A stretch of DNA of 64,000 nucleotides from G963676205 sp964342525 (GCA_964342525.1 CAYFGQ010000010.1:1-64000); one strand, 5' to 3'; positions 18,314-27,588 are shown, counted from the stretch's first letter. Translations and numbers: made by a program. Notes: generated by a model not told the origin, from the sequence alone.

Positions 18314-18874
18314 ATGGCTGATGATGAAGAAGTAGAACAAAGTGGTGGGGGTGGTAACAAACTAATGATTATCCTTATTGCTTTAGTAATTATTCTTTTA
18401 CTTGCAGTTGGTGCAGGTGGATATTTACTTTACTCTAAGGGGGCTTTTTCAGATGAGCCACCAATGGGAGCAGATGGAATGCCAATGCCAGCACAACAAG
18501 AAGAACAAGTTAAAAAAGAAGCTTCTGGTGACATGGAGCCTACTTTTAATGTTGCAATTGAAGATCTTATCTTAAATATTACAACTGCAAAAGGTAGAGA
18601 AAAACTAATGAAGTTATCTTTTACTTTAAAATGTGCCCATGAAGGTTGTGAAGCATTAATTGAAATGGTTACTCCAGAAATACAAGATGCTGTGATTACT
18701 CAGGTGAGTTCAAGAAGTGCAGAAGAGCTACTTACAGTTGGTGGGAAAGCACTATTTAAAGAAGAACTTCTTGATGAAGTTAATGCTATTGTTAATGAAG
18801 AAACTAAAACAAATGAAGATATAAAGCAAAACATAATTAAGCAGCTTTATTTCACCACGTTTGTAATAAAGTAG
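18314..18874 (+). CDS. fliL: Flagellar stator-associated protein FliL
   Basis: A 186-residue inner-membrane protein. It has an acidic/glycine-rich cytoplasmic N-terminus (1-15), one span (about 17-40), a proline/methionine linker (PPMGADGMPMPAQQEEQ) and a C-terminal SPFH-like domain (about 75-186) with the FliL pattern NITTAKGREKLMKLSFTLKC and the ending NIIKQLYFTTFVIK. It is the last gene of the flagellar run. The two cysteines at CAHEGC are unusual and may pair in the periplasm. Confidence 0.9.
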   Translation: MADDEEVEQSGGGGNKLMIILIALVIILLLAVGAGGYLLYSKGAFSDEPPMGADGMPMPAQQEEQVKKEASGDMEPTFNVAIEDLILNITTAKGREKLMKLSFTLKCAHEGCEALIEMVTPEIQDAVITQVSSRSAEELLTVGGKALFKEELLDEVNAIVNEETKTNEDIKQNIIKQLYFTTFVIK

Positions 18875-18899
18875 TAGGAAACAAAAGTTATTTTTCCTA
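18875..18899 (+). terminator. Hairpin after fliL
   Basis: TAGGAAA / TTTTCCTA stem around a 9-base loop directly after the fliL stop. It ends in a T-rich strand and separates the flagellar run from trxA. Confidence 0.5.
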
Positions 18900-18923
18900 A
18901 AGCTTTATTAAAGTTAATGACAG

Positions 18924-18929
18924 TATAAT
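18924..18929 (+). promoter_or_regulatory. -10 element of trxA
   Basis: TATAAT 33 bases before the trxA ATG, followed by an AAAAGGA ribosome site near 18949-18955. Confidence 0.55.
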
Positions 18930-18961
18930 TTGGGAATGTATTAATTTAAAAAGGATATTAA

Positions 18962-19279
18962 ATGGGTAAATATGTTGAGTTAACAAATGATAATTTTGAT
19001 GACACAGTTAAAGAAGGTGTTGCTTTAGTTGACTTCTGGGCTCCTTGGTGTGGTCCATGTAGAATGATTGCTCCAGTTATTGAAGAACTAGCTGAAGACT
19101 TCGATGGAAAAGCGCAAATTTGTAAAGTAAACACAGACGAGCAACAAGATTTAGCTGTTAAATATGGAATCAGATCTATCCCTACAATTTTATTTTTAAA
19201 AGATGGTGAAGTTGTAGATCAAATGATCGGTGCTGCATCTAAACAAGCATTTTCCGATAAAATCAACTCACTATTATAA
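18962..19279 (+). CDS. trxA: Thioredoxin
   Basis: A 105-residue cytosolic disulfide reductase. The active site WCGPC has Cys30 and Cys33. The cis-proline loop is SIPTI, and DFWAPW and the C-terminal helix are standard. It has its own -10 element and terminator, so it is monocistronic, and trxB, which recharges it, lies 214 bases downstream in the same direction. Confidence 0.97.
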   Translation: MGKYVELTNDNFDDTVKEGVALVDFWAPWCGPCRMIAPVIEELAEDFDGKAQICKVNTDEQQDLAVKYGIRSIPTILFLKDGEVVDQMIGAASKQAFSDKINSLL

Positions 19280-19301
19280 TATTTAAATTATTATAAGTTA
19301 C

Positions 19302-19340
19302 AACTATCTTACTTTTTAATAGGTAAGGTAGTTTTTTTTT
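19302..19340 (+). terminator. Intrinsic terminator of trxA
   Basis: An 11-bp stem, AACTATCTTAC / GTAAGGTAGTT with one G-T pair, runs straight into nine or more T residues. Confidence 0.9.
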
Positions 19341-19493
19341 GCCTTTTTTTTATAAACAATTTTATATTTAATTTGGTATTACTTAAATCCTCACACTACT
19401 TTATTTTACTTAACCTCATACTTAATATATTTATAGTAATATTGCGCTTTAAAAATCAAAACTTATTAATATACTAGATAACTAGGAGAGAAA

Positions 19494-20435
19494 ATGTTAG
19501 ATTTAGCAATTATCGGTGGAGGACCAGCTGGTCTTACAGCAGGTCTTTACGCTACAAGAGGTGGACTAAAAGCTGTAACTATGTTTGAAAAAGGTATGCC
19601 AGGTGGGCAGATCATGGATTCATCAGAAATTGAAAACTACCCAGGACAAAAAGAGGTTGTTTCAGGTATGGATTTAATGCAATCATGGCCAGAACAATGT
19701 CAAAGATTTGGATTAAAACATGAGATGAATGAAGTATCTCAAATAACTAAAAATGGGGATGTTTTCACTATAAAATTAGGTGATGGATCAACACAAGAAG
19801 CTAAATCAGTGATTATCGCAACAGGTTCTGTACCTAAAAAAGCTGGTGTAGAGGGTGAAGCTAAATTCTTTGGTAGAGGAGTAAGTACATGTGCTACATG
19901 TGATGGATTCTTCTATAAAGATAAAGAAGTTGCTGTTCTTGGTGGTGGAGATACTGCTATTGAAGAGGCTGTTTATTTAGCAAAAATTTGTTCAAAAGTT
20001 CACCTAATCCACAGAAGAGATACATTTAGAGCTGCTCCAAGTACAATTGAGCATATGAAGAATACACCAAATATTGAACTAGTATTAAACTCTACAGTTG
20101 AAGAGGTTTATGGTGATAATATGGGTGTTACTGGAGTAACAGTAAAAGATAAAGAAAGTGGTGAGACAAAAAATATTGATGTACCAGGTATCTTTGTATT
20201 TGTTGGTAGAGATGTATTAAATGCACCATTAAAGCAAGATGATGATTCTTATCTATGTGATTTAAATGAAGCTGGAGAAGTTATCGTTGATCTTTCAATG
20301 AAAACATCAGTAGCTGGTTTATTTGCTGCAGGTGATATTAGAATTGAAGCACCAAAACAAGTTGTTTGTGCTTCAGGAGATGGTGCAACTGCTGCACTTC
20401 AAGCTATCAGCTATGTTGATAGTTTAAATATATAA
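19494..20435 (+). CDS. trxB: Thioredoxin reductase
   Basis: A 313-residue NADPH-dependent flavoenzyme that reduces thioredoxin. The FAD-binding GGGPAG lies at 8-13, the redox pair CATC at Cys133 and Cys136, the NADPH motif GGGDTAIEEA near 155 and the second FAD motif GLFAAGDIR near 280. AGGAGAG precedes the ATG. dapB follows 27 bases later, so the two may be cotranscribed. Confidence 0.96.
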   Translation: MLDLAIIGGGPAGLTAGLYATRGGLKAVTMFEKGMPGGQIMDSSEIENYPGQKEVVSGMDLMQSWPEQCQRFGLKHEMNEVSQITKNGDVFTIKLGDGSTQEAKSVIIATGSVPKKAGVEGEAKFFGRGVSTCATCDGFFYKDKEVAVLGGGDTAIEEAVYLAKICSKVHLIHRRDTFRAAPSTIEHMKNTPNIELVLNSTVEEVYGDNMGVTGVTVKDKESGETKNIDVPGIFVFVGRDVLNAPLKQDDDSYLCDLNEAGEVIVDLSMKTSVAGLFAAGDIRIEAPKQVVCASGDGATAALQAISYVDSLNI

Positions 20436-20462
20436 ATTTTAAAAAATTTCGGAGTTTACTAT

Positions 20463-21233
20463 ATGTTAAATGTTGGTATTGTAGGAAGTACAGGTAGAGT
20501 TGGATCACTGTTAATTGATGATCTTGCAAATGATGAGCAAGCAAAAGTTGGAGCAGTTCATGTATTTGATGAATTAACAAAACAAGTACCTGAGGATGCT
20601 GTTATTACAAATGACATGGCTAAATTAATTGAAGCTAGTGATGTAGTTATTGATTTCTCTACACCTGTAGCAACTGAAGCACTTTTAGAAGAGACTATTA
20701 AAGATGGATCTAAACCATTAGTTATCGCTACAACTGGTTTTAATAAACATCAACAAAACTTGCTAATTGAAGCTAGTAAAAAAGTACCTGTACTTTACGC
20801 TACAAACATGAGCCTAGGTGTTGCAGTTTTAAATAAACTAGTTGCATTAGCATCTAAAACACTTAGTGATTTTGATTGTGAAATTGTTGAACAACACCAT
20901 AGATATAAAATTGATTCTCCAAGTGGTACTGCACTTACATTAGCTGAACATGCGGCTGAAGCTAGAGATCTTGATCTTGATAAAGTAAGAATCTCAGGAA
21001 GAGATGGTGAGATTGGTGCAAGAACTAAAGATGAGATTGGTGTTATGAGTATTAGAGGTGGTGATGTTGTTGGTAGACATACAGTTGGTTTTTATAATGA
21101 TGGTGAATTTATCGAATTAAACCACACTGCAACTTCAAGAAATACTTTTAGTAAGGGTGCAATTAAAGCAGCAAAATGGCTTGTGAATCAAGAAGCTGGA
21201 CTATACAGTATCAACGACTGTTTAGGTTTATAA
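20463..21233 (+). CDS. dapB: 4-hydroxy-tetrahydrodipicolinate reductase
   Basis: A 256-residue enzyme of lysine and diaminopimelate synthesis. The N-terminal Rossmann loop GSTGRVG is at 8-14. The catalytic region EQHHRYKIDSPSGTA (about 143-157) carries the His pair and the lysine that bind substrate. The C-terminal RGGDVVGRHTV is typical. It probably shares a transcript with trxB. A hairpin separates it from purF. Confidence 0.95.
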   Translation: MLNVGIVGSTGRVGSLLIDDLANDEQAKVGAVHVFDELTKQVPEDAVITNDMAKLIEASDVVIDFSTPVATEALLEETIKDGSKPLVIATTGFNKHQQNLLIEASKKVPVLYATNMSLGVAVLNKLVALASKTLSDFDCEIVEQHHRYKIDSPSGTALTLAEHAAEARDLDLDKVRISGRDGEIGARTKDEIGVMSIRGGDVVGRHTVGFYNDGEFIELNHTATSRNTFSKGAIKAAKWLVNQEAGLYSINDCLGL

Positions 21234-21254
21234 AATAAAAACAAATTCAATATG

Positions 21255-21305
21255 GATAAGAGAAAAAGAAATTTTAAGCACTCAAGTTCACTTCTTTCTC
21301 TTATT
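21255..21305 (+). other. Long hairpin in the dapB-purF gap
   Basis: TAAGAGAAA..AGAA pairs with TTCTTTCTCTTA across a loop of about 20 bases, just before purF. There is no T-run at the end, so it could be a weak terminator, an attenuator or an mRNA 5' structure of purF. Its role cannot be settled from one sequence. Confidence 0.4.
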
Positions 21306-21320
21306 AAAAGGTTAAAATAA

Positions 21321-22694
21321 ATGTGTGCAATAGTTGGAATTTACGGAAATGATAATGCAGCAAGGTTAGCATCACTTGCTTTATTTGCAATGCAACATAG
21401 GGGTCAAGAAGCTACGGGTATTTCTTCATCTTGTGAGGGGAAAATCTACACAAAAAAAGATAGAGGTTTAGTATCTAAAGTTTTTACAGAAGAGGCATTA
21501 TCTTATTTAAAAGGTAATATGGCAATAGGTCATAATAGATACTCAACTGCAGGTGGAGATTCTATTTTAGATGCTCAGCCTGTTTATGCAAAATATAAAT
21601 TAGGTGAGATGTCAATTGTTCATAATGGTAACTTAATCAATAAAAATGAAGTAAGACAAGACTTAATTGACAATGGTGCTATCTTCCAAACAGGAATGGA
21701 TACAGAAAACCTTATCCATCTTATTGCAAAAAACTCAAAAGATAGACTAAAAGATAGAATTGTAGAAGCTTTAGAGAGAACTAAAGGTGCATATTGTTTT
21801 ATCGTACAAAGTAGAAATAAACAATTTGTTATCAGAGATAAACATGGTATTAGGCCATTATCTTTAGGAAAACTTCCAGGTGGTGGATATATCGTAGCTA
21901 GTGAGACATGTGCCTTTGATCTTGTTGATGCTGAATATATCAGAGATGTAAGACCTGGTGAGATGTTAATCTTTTCTGATAAGAATGAAGAGCCAGAATC
22001 AGTACAACTATTTGAGCCAGATTTTAGACCATGTGCCTTTGAATATGTATATTTTGCTAGACCAGATTCAGTAATAGATGGTAAAAATGTATATGGAACA
22101 AGAGAAAATATGGGTAAAGCACTAGCAAAACAAGATCTAGCTAAATCTTTAGTAGGTAATGATGGTGAACCTTTAAATGTAGATATGGTAGTACCAGTTC
22201 CAGATTCAGGAGTTCCAGCTGCACTTGGATATGCAAATGAAAGTGGAATTCCATTTAAATATGGAATTATTAGAAACCACTATGTGGGAAGAACTTTTAT
22301 TGAGCCAACTCAAGAGATGAGAACAAATAAAGTAAAAATGAAACTAAGCCCAATGAAATCTTTAATCAAAGGAAAATCACTACTTGTAATTGATGATTCT
22401 ATCGTAAGAGGAACTACAAGTAAAAGAATCGTAAGAATGCTTAAAGATGCTGGTGCAAAAGAGGTTCACTTTAGAGTTGCATCTCCTGAGATCAAATTTC
22501 CATGTTATTATGGTATCGATACACCAAATAAAGAGGAACTTATCTCAAACAATATGAGTGTAGAAGAGGTAAGAAAATATATTGAAGCGGATTCTTTAGA
22601 GTACTTAGATATTAATGATCTTGTTGGTGCAATTGGTGATGATAGAAACTATGCGTTAGAGAGTTTCAATGGGGATTACTTCGTAGAAAAATAA
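21321..22694 (+). CDS. purF: Amidophosphoribosyltransferase
   Basis: A 457-residue enzyme that begins purine synthesis by adding ammonia from glutamine to PRPP. After removal of the initiator Met, Cys2 (MCAIVGIYG) becomes the N-terminal nucleophile of the class II glutaminase, seen also in GHNRYST and HNGNL. The PRPP-binding loop is LLVIDDSIVRGTTSKRIV (about 354-371). The stop overlaps the start of the radical SAM gene as TAATG, so the two are translationally coupled. Confidence 0.97.
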   Translation: MCAIVGIYGNDNAARLASLALFAMQHRGQEATGISSSCEGKIYTKKDRGLVSKVFTEEALSYLKGNMAIGHNRYSTAGGDSILDAQPVYAKYKLGEMSIVHNGNLINKNEVRQDLIDNGAIFQTGMDTENLIHLIAKNSKDRLKDRIVEALERTKGAYCFIVQSRNKQFVIRDKHGIRPLSLGKLPGGGYIVASETCAFDLVDAEYIRDVRPGEMLIFSDKNEEPESVQLFEPDFRPCAFEYVYFARPDSVIDGKNVYGTRENMGKALAKQDLAKSLVGNDGEPLNVDMVVPVPDSGVPAALGYANESGIPFKYGIIRNHYVGRTFIEPTQEMRTNKVKMKLSPMKSLIKGKSLLVIDDSIVRGTTSKRIVRMLKDAGAKEVHFRVASPEIKFPCYYGIDTPNKEELISNNMSVEEVRKYIEADSLEYLDINDLVGAIGDDRNYALESFNGDYFVEK

Positions 22695-23701
22695 TGGGTG
22701 AATTAAAGCAAGTTAATACTATTGGTAGGTATTTTAGGGATAAATTTGGTGAAAAAATTTATAAGATACCTATCAGTATCAGTGGATTTACCTGTCCAAA
22801 TATAGATGGTACAGCTGCGCGTGGTGGTTGTACATTTTGTGAAAATGATTCCTTTTCACCAAATCTAAAAAAAGAAAAAAATAGATTTAGACTTAAACCT
22901 AGTATGGAAGAAAATCCACATTTAGATTTACAGTTAAAACAACTAAAAATGCAATTTGATGCAACAAAATCTAGACTTAGTAAAAAGTTTGGTGCAAAAA
23001 AATTCCTAGTATATTTTCAATCTTTTACAAATACCTATGCTCCAATGGATACTTTAAGAGCCCTTTATGAAAGAGCCCTTAGTTTTGATGATGTTATTGG
23101 ATTAAGTATTGGTACTAGAACTGATTCTGTTACAGATGAAATACTTGATTATCTAGTTGAACTAGGTAAGAGACCAATTCCAGAGCATCTTATAACTGAA
23201 AAAATGAAACAAACTACTTATGAGATTTGGGTAGAGTATGGAATCCAATCCTTTTATGATGAAACCCTAAGTAAGATCAATCGTGGACATGATGTGGATA
23301 GTATGGTTGAGTGGATCAAAAGAACAAAAGATAAAGGTCTTTTAGTTTGTGGACATCTTATCTATGGACTACCTGATGAAACATCAAAAATGATGCTTAT
23401 AAACAATAAAAAACTTATAGATCTAAAAATAGACTCTGTAAAATACCACCCTTTATATGTAGTTAAAAACACCCTACTTACAAGGGATTATAAAAATGGT
23501 TTCTTTACACCTATAGAAGAAGATACTTATATAAATACCGTTGTAGAATCAATAAAAGAGCTGCCTTCACATGTATCAGTACAAAGAATAACAGCTGGAA
23601 TAGATGATAAAACCCTACTATCACCAATGTGGTGTAAAAACAAACATCAACAAATAAATAAAATAAAAGCAGCCCTTAAAAAACATGGGCTTAACTACTA
23701 A
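22694..23701 (+). CDS. TIGR01212-type (YhcC-like) radical SAM protein
   Basis: A 335-residue radical SAM enzyme. The [4Fe-4S] cluster motif is the spaced form CPNIDGTAARGGCTFC (C near residue 29, then C and C), as in the YhcC/TIGR01212 family rather than plain CxxxCxxC. Further family markers are YFQSFTNTYAP and SIGTRTDSV. The substrate is unknown. There is a one-base overlap with purF upstream and a 17-base overlap with the lipoprotein gene downstream. Confidence 0.88.
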   Translation: MGELKQVNTIGRYFRDKFGEKIYKIPISISGFTCPNIDGTAARGGCTFCENDSFSPNLKKEKNRFRLKPSMEENPHLDLQLKQLKMQFDATKSRLSKKFGAKKFLVYFQSFTNTYAPMDTLRALYERALSFDDVIGLSIGTRTDSVTDEILDYLVELGKRPIPEHLITEKMKQTTYEIWVEYGIQSFYDETLSKINRGHDVDSMVEWIKRTKDKGLLVCGHLIYGLPDETSKMMLINNKKLIDLKIDSVKYHPLYVVKNTLLTRDYKNGFFTPIEEDTYINTVVESIKELPSHVSVQRITAGIDDKTLLSPMWCKNKHQQINKIKAALKKHGLNY

Positions 23702-24023
23702 AAAACTATTAAATATTTTACTCATTGGAGTAATATCTATTAGTTTTAGTGGTTGTGTATTCTTTTATCCCCAAGAAATTGCACCAAGAACAAAAGTAGA
23801 AAAAGAATGTCAACTGTACTTTAAGCAAACTTATCTAAATGCAGAGGTTATTGAAGGCTATGGAGATATATGTGAAGATGAACTTTGTGCTTATTTTCTG
23901 ATGGCATTACCAGTAGGATCATTAGTAGTTTCAGGAAGTATGGTTGTAGTAAATAATACACTTCATTGGATTGAATACCAAGGAAGATGTGATGATGGTT
24001 TACTCAAAAATCTTATAAAATAA
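23685..24023 (+). CDS. Small lipoprotein, unknown
   Basis: A 112-residue protein with a lipobox FSGC (Cys24) and a short mature domain containing five further cysteines (CQLYF, ICEDELCAYF, RCDDG), probably forming disulfides. A central hydrophobic stretch (LMALPVGSLVVSGSMVVV) could be a membrane segment. The start lies inside the radical SAM gene. No family recognised. Confidence 0.65.
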   Translation: MGLTTKKLLNILLIGVISISFSGCVFFYPQEIAPRTKVEKECQLYFKQTYLNAEVIEGYGDICEDELCAYFLMALPVGSLVVSGSMVVVNNTLHWIEYQGRCDDGLLKNLIK

Positions 24024-24464
24024 GCCACAAAAAGCATAAATTTTTACTAATAAATACTCAAGTAATTCATCAATTTTAGTTTTTTTAAAAATTTTATAAA
24101 TTTTTATTTATATAGCAAAGGAACTGTAAAAAACTTGTAATATTAACCAAAAAGATAAAAAGATGAAAGATTTCATATTTTTATAAAAATTATACGAATC
24201 AATAATAATTTGAGTTTTAAGGCTATTTATAGACATTTTTATAATTTATAGTTATCTCTTTGTTAACTCAAACAAATAAAAATCAGTATTTTTCTTAAAA
24301 TTTTAAGCTAGCAAATATTAGAAAAACTAATCTTGATCTAGGTCAAATTAGCGTAAATACTACACTTTGGGGATGAAAATGCTTATCATTTTTTGAAAAA
24401 TGATATGAATTTAAGTAAATTTAATATATAATTTTCGGATTTTATTTCAACATAAGGAAAAGAT
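24024..24464 (+). promoter_or_regulatory. Regulatory region upstream of petABC
   Basis: This 441-base gap has no gene. It contains an FNR/CRP-like palindrome TTGATCTAGGTCAA (24333-24346), one base off the TTGAT-N4-ATCAA consensus. A 10-bp inverted repeat TATCATTTTT / AAAAATGATA lies at 24384-24405, and a TATAAT at 24427-24432 is 32 bases before the petA start codon. An oxygen- or respiration-linked regulator acting on the bc1 genes would be reasonable. The rest is plain A/T-rich DNA. Confidence 0.5.
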
Positions 24465-24968
24465 ATGTCTAACGATACTAATAGACGTGATTTTCTTGGT
24501 ATGGCATTTGGAGCTTTTGCTGCCGTTGGTGGTGTAGCTTCTTTAGTAGGTATGAAACAAGCTTGGGATCCACTTCCAAGTGTACTTGCAGCTGGTTTTA
24601 CAAAAGTAGACCTAGCAACTGCTGAACCTGGAAATCCTAGTGTAGTTACATGGAGAGGTAAACCTGTGTTTATCTTAAAGAAAACTGCTAATATGCCAGA
24701 AGATGGTAGAGACTTAGTTGTAGGTAGTGACAGATATACTGTTGTTATCGGATTATGTACACACCTTGGTTGTATCCCAGCATGGAAAAAATCTGGTGAT
24801 ACAAATGTATGGAAATGTGCATGTCACGGGGGAGAGTTTGATACAGCAGGAAGACAAACATTTGGTCCACCACCAAAGCCGTTTGCAATCCCACCATTCA
24901 AACTTGAAGGTACAATGATTACTCTAGGAGAAAAAGGTCCTGAGTATGAAGCAATGAGCAAAGCGTAA
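24465..24968 (+). CDS. petA: Ubiquinol-cytochrome c reductase Rieske iron-sulfur subunit
   Basis: A 167-residue subunit of the bc1 complex. The N-terminus carries a twin-arginine signal-anchor (NRRDFLGMAFGAFAAVGG) that tethers it in the inner membrane. Rieske box I is C98-T-H100-L-G-C103 and box II is C118-A-C120-H121; C98, H100, C118 and H121 bind the 2Fe-2S cluster and C103 and C120 form the disulfide. It leads the petABC operon, 11 bases before petB. Confidence 0.96.
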   Translation: MSNDTNRRDFLGMAFGAFAAVGGVASLVGMKQAWDPLPSVLAAGFTKVDLATAEPGNPSVVTWRGKPVFILKKTANMPEDGRDLVVGSDRYTVVIGLCTHLGCIPAWKKSGDTNVWKCACHGGEFDTAGRQTFGPPPKPFAIPPFKLEGTMITLGEKGPEYEAMSKA

Positions 24969-24979
24969 GGAGGTAAATT

Positions 24980-26230
24980 ATGGCAAAAATTGATGAGAGT
25001 TTACTTTCTTATGAAGGTTTAGACAAGAGATTAAATCTTACAAAATTCAATAAAGTTATGATGACTGAATATTGGATTCCAAAAGATATTAACTTCTTAT
25101 GGGCAATGGGTGTAGTTTTAGCTACAACATTCGGATTACTTATTATTAGTGGTCTTTTCTTAATGATGTATTACAAGCCTGATACTGCTTTAGCATTCGA
25201 TAGTGTAAACTATATTATTATGCAAGAAGTTGGGTTTGGTTGGTTATTTAGAAATATGCATGGTGTAGCCGCATCTGTTGTATTCTTGATCATTTATATT
25301 CACATGTTTACTGGTCTATATTATGGATCATATAAAAAAGGTAGAGAGATGATCTGGATCTCTGGTATGTTATTATTTGTAACATTCTCAGCTGCAGGAT
25401 TCTCTGGATATATGTTACCATGGGGACAAATGTCTTACTGGGCTGCTGCGGTTATTACTAACCTATTTGCTGGTGGTTCTTTAGATGCTCAATTCTTAGT
25501 TGAGTGGATTAGAGGTGGATTTGCAGTAAACGATTCAACTCTTACAAGATTCTTCATGTTACACGTATTTTTATTACCACTTGCTATTTTAGGTATCATT
25601 GGTCTTCACTTCTATACACTGAGAATTCCTCACGTAAACAATCAAACATCAGAAGATATTGATTTTGATGCTGAAGCTGAAAAATATCTTTCAGGAAATA
25701 AAAAAGAAGCTAAGGTTATTCCTTTCTGGCCTGTATTCTTATCAAAAGATTTTGCAGTTCTTTCTATCTTCTTAATTTTCTATTTCTATTTAGTGTTCTT
25801 CCACTATAACTTTGCAATGGACCCAGTTAACTTTGACCCTGCAAACCCAATGGTAACACCAGCTCACATCTATCCTGAGTGGTATTTCTTATGGTCGTAT
25901 GAGGTTCTTAGAGGTTTCTTCTTTGATATTGCTGGAATTTCTGCAATGGATATTGGTCTGATCGCATTTGGATTTGCACAAGTTGCATTCTTAATCTTAC
26001 CATTCATTGATAAAGATCCTGAAATCTTACCTGCATACAAAAGACCAAGATTTAACATTTGGTTCTGGATTATGATGGTTGACTTAGTTGTACTTACTGT
26101 TTATGGTAAATTACCTCCAACAGGTATTAATGCTTGGGTTGGATTCTTCTCAACACTTGTATTCTTAGGATTATTTGCTTCATTACCATTCGTAACTAAA
26201 GCAGATGCTAAAGCAAGAGGAGCACTATAA
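24980..26230 (+). CDS. petB: Cytochrome b subunit of the bc1 complex
   Basis: A 416-residue polytopic protein with about eight membrane spans, carrying two b haems and the quinol sites. Markers are the N-terminal haem helices (MHGVAASVVFLIIYIHMFTG and the second His pair in FMLHVFLLPLAILGIIGLHF), GYMLPWGQMSYW and the Qo-site motif PEWY (about residue 298). An unusually long loop (about 223-250, HVNNQTSEDIDFDAEAEKY) precedes the C-terminal half. It overlaps petC as TAATG. Length is that of a full-length b, not the split b6/IV form. Confidence 0.96.
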   Translation: MAKIDESLLSYEGLDKRLNLTKFNKVMMTEYWIPKDINFLWAMGVVLATTFGLLIISGLFLMMYYKPDTALAFDSVNYIIMQEVGFGWLFRNMHGVAASVVFLIIYIHMFTGLYYGSYKKGREMIWISGMLLFVTFSAAGFSGYMLPWGQMSYWAAAVITNLFAGGSLDAQFLVEWIRGGFAVNDSTLTRFFMLHVFLLPLAILGIIGLHFYTLRIPHVNNQTSEDIDFDAEAEKYLSGNKKEAKVIPFWPVFLSKDFAVLSIFLIFYFYLVFFHYNFAMDPVNFDPANPMVTPAHIYPEWYFLWSYEVLRGFFFDIAGISAMDIGLIAFGFAQVAFLILPFIDKDPEILPAYKRPRFNIWFWIMMVDLVVLTVYGKLPPTGINAWVGFFSTLVFLGLFASLPFVTKADAKARGAL

Positions 26231-27132
26231 TGAGAGAGTTAAAAATATTAGCAGTACTAGTATTCTTTACTGGTGCTTTATATTGGGGTGTTGAGCCATT
26301 TGCTCATAGTCAAATGCACCCACACGTTGAACCAGCAGAATACGACTTCAAAGACGTTGATGGTTTAAATGGAATGAAAGGTAACGCTGAAAATGGTGCT
26401 GCTTTAGTTCAAGCTAACTGTACAGCTTGTCACTCAATGGAAGCTCAAGGTTTCCCAGCAATCATGGATGATGCATCAAATGCAGCTTCTTATGGTGTTG
26501 TTCCACCAGATTTAGTAAGTTCAGGATATTTATATAATGAAGACTATTTAGCAGCTTTCATTAAAAACCCTGCAAAAGCAACAAAAACTGAGCACAAGTT
26601 TGTGGACGGAAAAGTTCACCCAATGCCAGGTTACGATTGGATGCAACCACAAGAGATCGCTGATATGGTAGCTTATCTTGTATCTATCGCTCCAAAAGAA
26701 ATGACAAATAGAGAAGTATTTAAAGATGCTTGTAACAGATGTCACTCAATGAAATATGATGGTATGAAAACTGTTAAAGATGCTGAAAATGGTGTATATA
26801 AAGTTGGTCTTCAAGCTAGAACTCCAAAAGAAAACATCACAGCATACATGGGAGCATATCCACCAGATTTATCACAATATACAAGAAGTAGAAGTGATCA
26901 ATATTTACACGAGTTTATCAATGACCCTCAAAAACACCTTCATGGTACAGCGATGCCTAGAGTTGGTTTAAAACAAGAGACTGAAAAACAAGTTGTTAAA
27001 TATATGGAAGAGATTGGTGAAGTTAAAAAAGCTGAGAGAGAAGCTCTTGGTCCAAAATTCCTAATCTACCTAGTAATTTTTGCAGTACTTGCTTGGGCAT
27101 GGAAAGCAAAAATCTGGCGTGAAGTACACTAG
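26230..27132 (+). CDS. petC: Dihaem cytochrome c subunit of the bc1 complex
   Basis: A 300-residue protein with two covalent haem sites, CTACH (64-68) and CNRCH (168-172). The N-terminal hydrophobic segment is a signal or anchor, and a C-terminal span (about 277-293) anchors it in the membrane. Campylobacterota use this dihaem c4-like subunit in place of monohaem cytochrome c1. Methionines around VHPMPGYDWM and GTAMPRVG are likely sixth ligands. It is followed 13 bases later by a small cytochrome, probably in the same transcript. Confidence 0.93.
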   Translation: MRELKILAVLVFFTGALYWGVEPFAHSQMHPHVEPAEYDFKDVDGLNGMKGNAENGAALVQANCTACHSMEAQGFPAIMDDASNAASYGVVPPDLVSSGYLYNEDYLAAFIKNPAKATKTEHKFVDGKVHPMPGYDWMQPQEIADMVAYLVSIAPKEMTNREVFKDACNRCHSMKYDGMKTVKDAENGVYKVGLQARTPKENITAYMGAYPPDLSQYTRSRSDQYLHEFINDPQKHLHGTAMPRVGLKQETEKQVVKYMEEIGEVKKAEREALGPKFLIYLVIFAVLAWAWKAKIWREVH

Positions 27133-27145
27133 AAAAGGATAAAAA

Positions 27146-27544
27146 ATGAAAATTATTTCTAAAGTATTATTAGCTGGTATCTTATCTCTTGGTGTTGCTA
27201 ATGCTAAAGATGTTATGAAAGATTCTATGACTAAAATGGATACAGGTATGAATATGATCCAAAAAGGTTTTATGCATAACAGTATTGACCTTATTAAAGA
27301 TGGATTAAAAATGGTTGAATCAGGGAACAAAATGTTCTCTGATGAGAAAACTATTGCTATGTATCTTCCAAAAGATAAGCAACACATGTCAAATGTTGCT
27401 GCAAAACAATCTGAGAGAATTACTCTTGATGCAAGTGTATTAGGATTAAGACTTGATGATAAAGCATTCATCAGTGCTGCAAACGCATATTCAGATATGT
27501 TAAATGCATGTTCTAGATGTCATGCAATCGTTAGAGATTGGTAA
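27146..27544 (+). CDS. Small monohaem cytochrome c (c'/c556-like)
   Basis: A 132-residue periplasmic protein: signal peptide 1-20 (GVANAKD), a helical body rich in Met and Lys, and a single haem site CSRCH at 122-126, ten residues from the end. A C-terminal CxxCH on a four-helix bundle is the layout of the cytochrome c'/c556 group. The position after petABC and before a strong terminator suggests it belongs to this respiratory operon, perhaps as an electron acceptor; that is inference. Confidence 0.8.
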   Translation: MKIISKVLLAGILSLGVANAKDVMKDSMTKMDTGMNMIQKGFMHNSIDLIKDGLKMVESGNKMFSDEKTIAMYLPKDKQHMSNVAAKQSERITLDASVLGLRLDDKAFISAANAYSDMLNACSRCHAIVRDW

Positions 27545-27561
27545 AAATCTTTAAAATCTAC

Positions 27562-27588
27562 TAAAGAGGAGTCTTTTACTCCTCTTTA
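27562..27588 (+). terminator. Terminator of the petABC-cytochrome operon
   Basis: A perfect 10-bp stem, AAAGAGGAGT / ACTCCTCTTT, with a 5-base T-rich loop lies right after the cytochrome stop. Confidence 0.8.

Noticed and set aside
24368..24384. GG-N10-GC pattern resembling a sigma-54 promoter upstream of petA
   Set aside because: Only the GG and GC are convincing, the gene class is wrong for sigma-54 in this lineage, and a better TATAAT lies closer to the gene.
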